From assembly GCA_003344405.1 (NCBI GenBank), contig NOWV01000078.1, positions 1-64,000 of the forward strand: 64,000 bases of DNA, in the 5' to 3' direction. Shown piece by piece: positions 57,370 through 64,000 of the stretch. Origin of the DNA: Trichoplax sp. H2. Taxonomy: Eukaryota; Placozoa; Uniplacotomia; Trichoplacea. Every line of letters starts with the position of its first letter. The first letter of the stretch is position 1. Position numbers and translations under genes: made by a program. The notes beneath the pieces were generated by a model that had not been told where the DNA came from, did no database searches, and saw only the letters and a program-made list of their open reading frames with translations.

Positions 57370-60300
57370 CTAAGGCAAATTAGTCTCATCGTAACTAGAT
57401 TCTGCCATCGAACTAAAATTTTCAAGCGCATTATGTAAAAATTCAAATGTTGGTCGATCTTCGGGCTCGTATTTCCAACAAGCAAGCATTAATGTATATA
57501 ATGCTTCTGGACAACAATTAGGTCTATCCATTCTTTCGCCTCGTTGTATATAATCAATCACTTGTTTATGGCTAAAGTTAGCATATGGTGTTTTACCTTT
57601 CGTTATTACTTCAAATAACAGTACTCCAAACGACCAAACATCCGATTTAATTGAACAACGGTTATAAAGGATAGCTTCTAATGCAGTCCATCGAATTGGA
57701 ATTTTGGTTTCTTCTTTAGTACTATAGATATCTTCATCCACTAAACGCGCCAAACCAAAATCTGCTACTTTACATACATTATGTTTATTGACTAAAATAT
57801 TACGAGCAGCCAAATCACGATGGATATAATTCTTTTTCTCTAAGTACTCCATACCAGAAGCTACTTGTGCTGCCATGTTAATTAAGGACTCTTCGGTCAA
57901 TGCATGTCCATCTTTTGTGTTAAGGAAGCTTAATAAGTTACCATTTTCCATTAACTCTGTAATGATTAGTATAGGCTCGCCATCAGAGCAGACGGCCAAT
58001 AATTGGATAAGATGATCATGGCGTAGCTTTTTCATCACTGCTGCCTCACCTAAGAATTCATCACTTTTCATTGCACCCACTTTCATTTGTTTGACTGCAA
58101 CATCCGTAGTACCATTCCATTTACCAGACCAAACTTCACCGAAGTTGCCAGCCCCTAATTTTTTAGTTAACTTGATAGAATTTCGCGGTACTTCCCACAC
58201 ATCCGAGGCTATTCCTGGTGTTGGGCCAACTGCTCGCAGACAAGGATTTCCTAATCGACAGTATAAACCATTCTTAGCTTGTCGATAGTGCTCCACTAAT
58301 TCAATCAGCGTCTTAAATTGCGATTGCAGACTGATATAATAGCCACCAGAATCTAATTTACGAATACGATAATGTTTGATAACATCACCAGCACGGAAAG
58401 ACAAGGCATATTGATTCGGTTGGCTTTCACAATGACGAATTAAGAAGCCTCCACGTTTAACATCACGTTGCATTAAACGAACTTCAGCGGCATTACGTTT
58501 CATTTCAGGAAAGAACCAACTAAAAAAAAATATATTAGTTAATAATGGTTGATTTTGTAATTATTTGTTGCATGACAGTAATTTTAAGTCCAGTCAATAA
58601 TGCATGGGGTAATAGGCAATAAGATGAATGAAAGATGAAGCACTGTATTTACGAAAAATATAAATTAAGCCATTAAGCGTAATAGAAGAATTGATATTTT
58701 ACGACGTACGTTAGTAACAGATGGGATAACGGTTAAGTAATCATATAGTGAATACTTTGGGGAAAGGCCGTTACAATCCAAGGCAATAGCTTTTACTGTA
58801 TAAATGCTTTCCTTCTTTTTTGGTACTCAACAGGTTCTTCTTTTACCTGCATGGTCTACTGTATGTCATAAGAGGGAAATTATTGGTTGGTGTAATTAAA
58901 CGCTTTCCTTTTAACATAGACTTTAAAGAGTTCTCACAGTTAGTTACAGACGTTTAAAGGTTCTTTTTTCCTTTGATTGTCTTCCTCACTCAACTGCCTT
59001 CCCTCCGACTATACAGATTCTATTACAAAAATGATCGTTTAATGGTTACAAAAATGGAAATGTCAATTTTTCCGAAGAATCATGAAGAGTATCAAAATTT
59101 TCTTCATGGTTTAGGCACCCGAAGTTATTGAAGAAATTATGATACTGTAGTAACTTTAAAATATCTTTACGATACTCTAAAGCGCTTTGCTAAGTATTCT
59201 ACTACGGAATAGAAAAGTTAAGTTATCGTGAAAATCCGTAGAACATATGTAAGCAGAGCAAAAGATAGATGGTCACGATCAGATAGAAATTTATTCCAGT
59301 TAGACCAGTTTACCAAAGGCCATTAAGAAAAAGACAATACGAATTTCTATTTGAATTTTAGCCAGACTTTCGCATCGTTTTATGCATAGTTATGGAGTAT
59401 TCAATACAGCTGATTCATATCGCATACAGTGTAGTAAAAGTAAGAGTAAAATGGTTGTCCTTGAGCAGTTTAACAATCTGATAAGGAAAATCATAGATTG
59501 GTAGACATTTTCGTATTGATTAATCGATAAACGCTTAACTTAATGGCTACGAAACTTAGGGCTGTCAAATAGGTGTTAGATTATATATAGTCTCTTGAGG
59601 ATACTATAAATTCTATCGGACTTCGTAAATGGTCACACGCAAGCAAAGTAGAATATTTGGCTAATTGATATCCTTTCATGATTCGACTTCGGGTAAAAAA
59701 GTCAGAAGAATACCCGTTGCATTCGATCAATGTAGTATGATAATGACAATATTATTATGTCTGTGTTATGCATGCTGTTAATATCATATGAAGTATGCAA
59801 ATAACCTCTAACTATGAGGAAGATGACGGATAAAAGTAATCTAAAAGTTATTTCTTACTTTAGTAATTAAAATTGTAGACTTCTGCGGTGAAAGTACTTC
59901 AACTACCTATTTAACATCAAGTGCTCGAAGTTGCATTGGTAATGTTGCAATTATTAGCTGTAGATTGCGCAGAAATCAAGTTCAAACAGTATAAAGGTTT
60001 AATAGGAATTCTATTAGAATCAGTAAATCCGGTCTTATCTTACTGAAGATTCTTGTAATCAATGCAAAAAGGCGAAAGCTGATATAGCCAAAAGCAACAA
60101 AATGATTCACTTTAACGCCATCGAAATAAGAAGTTATACTGTATATGTCCGCTATAAAGATATTTTGATATAATTCTATTCAAAAATTTCCCGGTTGTAA
60201 GTATGGATAGTAAGTAATTTGCTCAATGAACGTTGCAATGGGTGAAAGTCTGGTTTCATTAAAGTCAATGAAAGGGATGCAGAACGACGAAAATTGAAAC

Positions 60301-60991
60301 TGCTAATACCGTATCAAGAAATAATTTTAATCTTCCGAGAGTGTCTTTCGATATAGACCATATTAAATACTACGTTAAACTGTGCGTCGACAGTGTTATA
60401 AGGATTATAGTTAGCGGTTATTGCTCAGTAAATGTCAGAATAATCCGAAAGATTAAACAACGACTACCTTAGTTTTAGGTTGGAAAATTAGTATTGTGTC
60501 TTATTTACACAATCATAACGTTGATATAGTTAATGGTAACAAAGTAATTCTTGACGATTGAATATATAATACGTTTCTAGAGAACTAGCCAGTTATAGCG
60601 TTGAAAGGTGGTCAAAACAAATTAAGTGTTCTAACACAGCATTATGGCTTGATATTTTTTTCATCAATAATTAAATTATCCCAAAATGATAAACTGATTT
60701 TACTTACAGGTTGGCTAAATCGCTGTTAGGGGATTGAACATAATTAAACGGTACAAATCCTTCATTGCCAGTATGTAACGATCGAGCTTTCCACCAATCG
60801 CCATCGCTTTCTAAAATTTCAAGCGGCTCACCTTTTCGAAAACTTAAATCTTGCGGCGATAATGCTTTATAATCATACAAGCCAATGAAGATATTGGATT
60901 GAGGAGGCAATGGTAACGGCGATGGTATCGATGAGGTTGATGAAGATGGTGATACCGTTGATTTTTTCGCCTTTGAACAATTCTGGCCCAT
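57370..60991 (-). CDS. Src-family tyrosine kinase 2 (FRK-like), 2 exons
   Basis: Second Src-type non-receptor tyrosine kinase. Exon 1 is 60991-60708 and exon 2 is 58519-57370, joined in phase 2 directly before the SH2 Trp (WFFPE), giving 477 aa. The true start is MGQNCSK (60991), with Gly2 and Cys5 as acylation sites. SH3 spans about 33-86 (GLYDY 37-41). SH2 starts at Trp96 with FLIR (Arg123). The kinase domain has GAGNFGEV, Lys238, Glu253, gatekeeper Thr282, HRDLAARN (328-335), DFG (348-350) and Tyr360 in EDIYSTK. C-tail Tyr471 (SSYDETN) fits the inhibitory position. HRDLAARN and EDIY are closer to FRK/BRK than to SRC (HRDLRAAN). The P+1/APE segment reads RWTALEA: Pro is replaced by Leu but Glu376 is kept, so activity is still expected. 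Intron 1 (58520-60707) shows no further exon. SH2 and kinase are uninterrupted in one exon. Confidence 0.94.
58520..60707. other. Intron 1 of kinase 2
   Basis: 2.2 kb, AT-rich, bounded by donor CT|GTAAGT and acceptor TTTTAG. I see no exon, repeat array or RNA gene in it. Confidence 0.6.
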
Positions 60992-61708
60992 CTTGACCAA
61001 TCTACACAGAAACTTAAATAATTGCTAAATAATATCCAATCCGCTAAAGCATAAAGGTCTCTATTCATAAATTACAGTAATATATAGGCATTGACGGCGG
61101 CAAGAAGTAATTCTAAAGAGACTTTTATCAAGTAAATGTCGTTTCTATGTGTTTTCAACCTTAAAATTAGATCAAACAGGACCAGTGATTAATGACTTTT
61201 TTGATGAGCCCTATATGGTACCTACTATTGGCTCATAATTACAATTATTGACAGCTGTTGGTACTGATGAAATTGTAAGCTTACTCTTAAATCACACTTA
61301 ATCAACGCTAGTATACTTTAGCTACATTTAGTTAAAGTGAGTAATTTCAACCGGAGAAGTTATTAATAAAAAAAAATGTGCATTTGCACGTGATCGGGTA
61401 CGCTCAAACCTTGTAAACGTAAATTCGACAAAGTTTATTTATTGAACCTACTAGGGAATGCTAACAGGGCGTTGCTTTCATTGGTCTAGCTGATACAATC
61501 TATTAATGTAATATGGTAGTGTTAGAGATGCAAAATAAATAGGAACGTGCATAGGTTATCATCATGAAACTATGTTGGGTAAATGATTATAATTATATTA
61601 TTAGTCTTGCTAATAAAATACAATATATTGTTATCAAATGCTACATAAATTTAAGCGATAGGCAACAAATACATCTTTTTTAGTTCAATCGATATAGCGT
61701 AACCGTAG
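60992..61708. other. Gap between CC2D1-like 3' end and kinase 2 start
   Basis: About 0.7 kb on the minus strand between the CC2D1-like stop codon and the kinase 2 start. It must contain the kinase 2 promoter and the CC2D1 3' UTR. No distinct motif recognised. Confidence 0.5.
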
Positions 61709-64000
61709 TTAATCGCTTTTTTCTTGATCATGGTGGATACCATAAACGACTTGATGATAATGATCTCGTAAAAAGTAGCATCGATATGTTATAAGAGTAA
61801 TTTCTTTAATTTTTCTTGGATCATAGAATAGTTTCTTAGTTATTATATAAGCGTTTGCATTACTTGGTAAACTAACAAAATCTTCAGGACCCAAGGTGGG
61901 ACTTCTAAGCAACTCCTCTCCCTAAAATGAACACTTCTTCCCTTCTCCCGATCTAAAAATAAAGAAGAAAGGAATGCTCAACTTGCTTACAGTACGAACA
62001 GTATAATACTGTACATAGTGGAATCAGCTTCCACATTGTTTGCACTGTAGGTCCGTTGGCTTTCTATTTTCTCTTTTAGATTAGGAGAAAGTGATTATTT
62101 TTGGATTAGAGAGTATTCAGTAGTCTCTGACCAAATCTATTCGTTCACCTTCTTTGTTACAGTTATAACACATTCAATTATCAACTTAACATAAATATTA
62201 TCATATGTTTATTCTACTGTCATGACATAAGAAATGAGTCTTTCATCTAAAAAGTTGCTCCAAATTAATTTTAAATGCAATTTAATATATAGTCTAGGGT
62301 CTGAGGATTACCAAAAATACGTAAAATACACCCCTGCTTTACATTGTACAACAGAATAGTAGACTAATGATATATATAGAACGCATCAAATACTGTATCA
62401 CTTTTCGTCGTGATATCAGTGCTATACTGTTTCAGAACAAACGTTTCCAAGTGTGTAATTTTGCACACTCAATAATGCATATGTATATACATTAACTGAT
62501 ACCAATCATAGTTCATGTTTACTGCAGATTTTACAATTTCAATTTGGCTTTGATGGATGCAGCCTATAGTTTTAATATTTGGTAAAATTGTCGTTATATT
62601 ATTGTAATTATTGAATGAAATATACTAAAAGTTAGTAATTTGTAATTAATGAGAGTATCGTACCTCGCTTTGCATTAACTTTTTACGCTGTAAGGCTTGA
62701 ACTGCTCCGGCCTGTTGTTAAAATAATTTTTCACGTAAAAAGGATCATCAAATGAACTAAATCGTAAGAAAAATAAAATACGTGTACGTTACATGTATAC
62801 CTTATTTCCTTGAGTATTTAATTGGACAGCTAGTGCATGTTCTTCCTGAATTTTCTTTTCCAGATTCTGGGTATAATCTACAGTAGAACAGAAACGAATC
62901 AATACAGTAATCTATAATATTAGATACCTTAATACGTGTATAAATCTAAAGTATAGACCAAATTATTATCAATTGGTTAGTGAGCGTAGAGCCATAAAGA
63001 TTTAAATTAAAGGAAACACAAAGCTAAAGATGTAGTCATGTTACCTTTCCAGGCTGACACGCCTCCTGACTTCAATTTCTTTTCTAGATCACCTGCTAGA
63101 TCCTTATAATGCTTCAATGCTGTCGATAAGTTCTTTGGAGGAGATGTACCTTTCGACTTAATGCTTATCATCTAATAAGTTAAGTATTGAATTCAGTATA
63201 CAATCATGCGATCAGTTATAGCTTGCTAATCTACCGTCATTATCTCAAGTGTAAAACGCAAACCTGCTTTTCGATTCGCTGGCATTCAGATTTTAACACA
63301 GCTAAACTACTATAGTTTGGAGTTGTTGAGCTGCTAGTGGATACAATATATAACATAATGATTCCGAGTTAGCAAGTTATCCAGCATGATTTAAACATTT
63401 GATGATAACTTATACTAGATACTTTTATTAACCTTTTAGCTGAAGTAGTATTAGACGCTTTGGCAGTTTTATTGCTATAGTAAATCGATATTTTCGTAAG
63501 TACGATACAATGTTAGCTGCTAGAGGCAGAAAATTCACTGTTTAAAAGCTTATCAGTTACCGGATTGAAGGTGCCAATGCAGCGCCAGCTAAATTCTCAA
63601 TCTACATGAAATACAAATTTAAACTATGTACTTAAATGCTACAATATCAATAGAGTCAACAATGCACAGCTTTCTAAGTTAAATATCGTACATGAGGTAC
63701 TCCAGAGCTTGTATCCAATACGAGCCATCTTTCCTGAATTTCTGAGATTTCTTTTTCGGAAACTGGCTCGCGGATACGAATGCTGACTTCTATTTTACCA
63801 CCACAAGGCCGTCGACCGTCCATTAACTGTTAGGACAGATATATATGAAAATTTGTATATTACGTATATTAAATACTTTTAAATTACATCAATGGGTAAC
63901 ATTATAATAATGAACTATTCTATGCTTCCTCTTACATCAACACATTGATGAACTTCGCATTTACTTTCCAAACCAGCTAATTTAATATTTGCTTGAGCTA
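61709..64000 (-). CDS. CC2D1: CC2D1A/B-like (lethal giant discs) protein, 3' part only
   Basis: C-terminal part of a CC2D1/Lgd homologue, a C2-domain protein that binds ESCRT-III (CHMP4/Shrub) in endosomal sorting. Exons: 64000-63936 (continues outside), 63826-63701, 63601-63561, 63309-63264, 63171-63045, 62877-62801, 62711-62664, 61921-61709; phases agree. The C2 end is diagnostic: KLAGLESKCEVHQCVD, then LMDGRRPCGGKIEV, SIRIREP and RWLVLD. After it come helical segments (SLAVLKSECQRIEKQ, ALKHYKDLAGDLEKK, AVQALQRKKLMQSE), as in the family's C-terminal region. The last exon (GEELLRSPTLGPEDF, then 56 more residues ending in EKSD) is not recognised as conserved, so its assignment is less sure. 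The DM14 repeats expected upstream lie outside the window. A few GTAC words sit in the last intron near 62000. Confidence 0.85.

Noticed and set aside
60844-61068. Minus-strand 74-codon ORF overlapping the kinase 2 first exon
   Set aside because: Out of frame with the SH3-encoding exon, which has clear GLYDY and MGQNCSK features.

Overview
The window looks like nuclear DNA from an early-branching animal. It is AT-rich, its genes carry GT-AG introns, and the proteins are animal-specific: two Src-type tyrosine kinases with SH3-SH2-kinase order, a class I histone deacetylase, PPP1R42 and a CC2D1/Lgd C2 protein. Compact genes, very high HDAC1 identity and abundant short GTAC palindromes suggest a placozoan (Trichoplax/Hoilungia type). 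That assignment is inference from memory; no search was possible.

Layout, left to right. 1-1.2 kb: GTAC-palindrome cluster. 1.4-5.8 kb (+): Src-family kinase 1, 3 exons. 7.9-9.3 kb (-): unrecognised gene with four SCAR motifs and an apparent frame break. 9.3-13.0 kb: repeats, including a 3 x 161 bp tandem array and further GTAC clusters. 13.0-19.5 kb (+): HDAC1/2 in 15 exons. 20.4-25.5 kb (-): patatin-like phospholipase joined to an EF-hand, 14 exons. 25.5-34.5 kb: gene desert. 34.5-35.3 kb (-) and 45.6-46.6 kb (-): two single-exon paralogues of an unrecognised family. The deserts around them hold degenerate tandem repeats, an interleaved inverted repeat, a possible MITE and a few coding-like islands. 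53.5-55.9 kb (+): PPP1R42, 5 exons. 57.4-61.0 kb (-): Src-family kinase 2, 2 exons. 61.7-64.0 kb (-): 3' part of a CC2D1-like gene, running off the window.

Exon joins for SFK1, SFK2, HDAC, the phospholipase, PPP1R42 and CC2D1 were worked out by hand. Splice phases match throughout (541, 477, 593, 530 and 366 codons for the complete genes), which is good internal evidence for the models. Functionally the genes form no operon-like set. Three products (both kinases and the phospholipase) start Met-Gly and are candidates for N-myristoylation and membrane work. HDAC is nuclear, and PPP1R42 is centrosome/cilium-linked in vertebrates. The items most worth a second look are the novel paralogue pair, the patatin-EF-hand fusion, the SCAR-motif gene with its frame break, and the duplicated, decayed splice donor in PPP1R42 intron 1.
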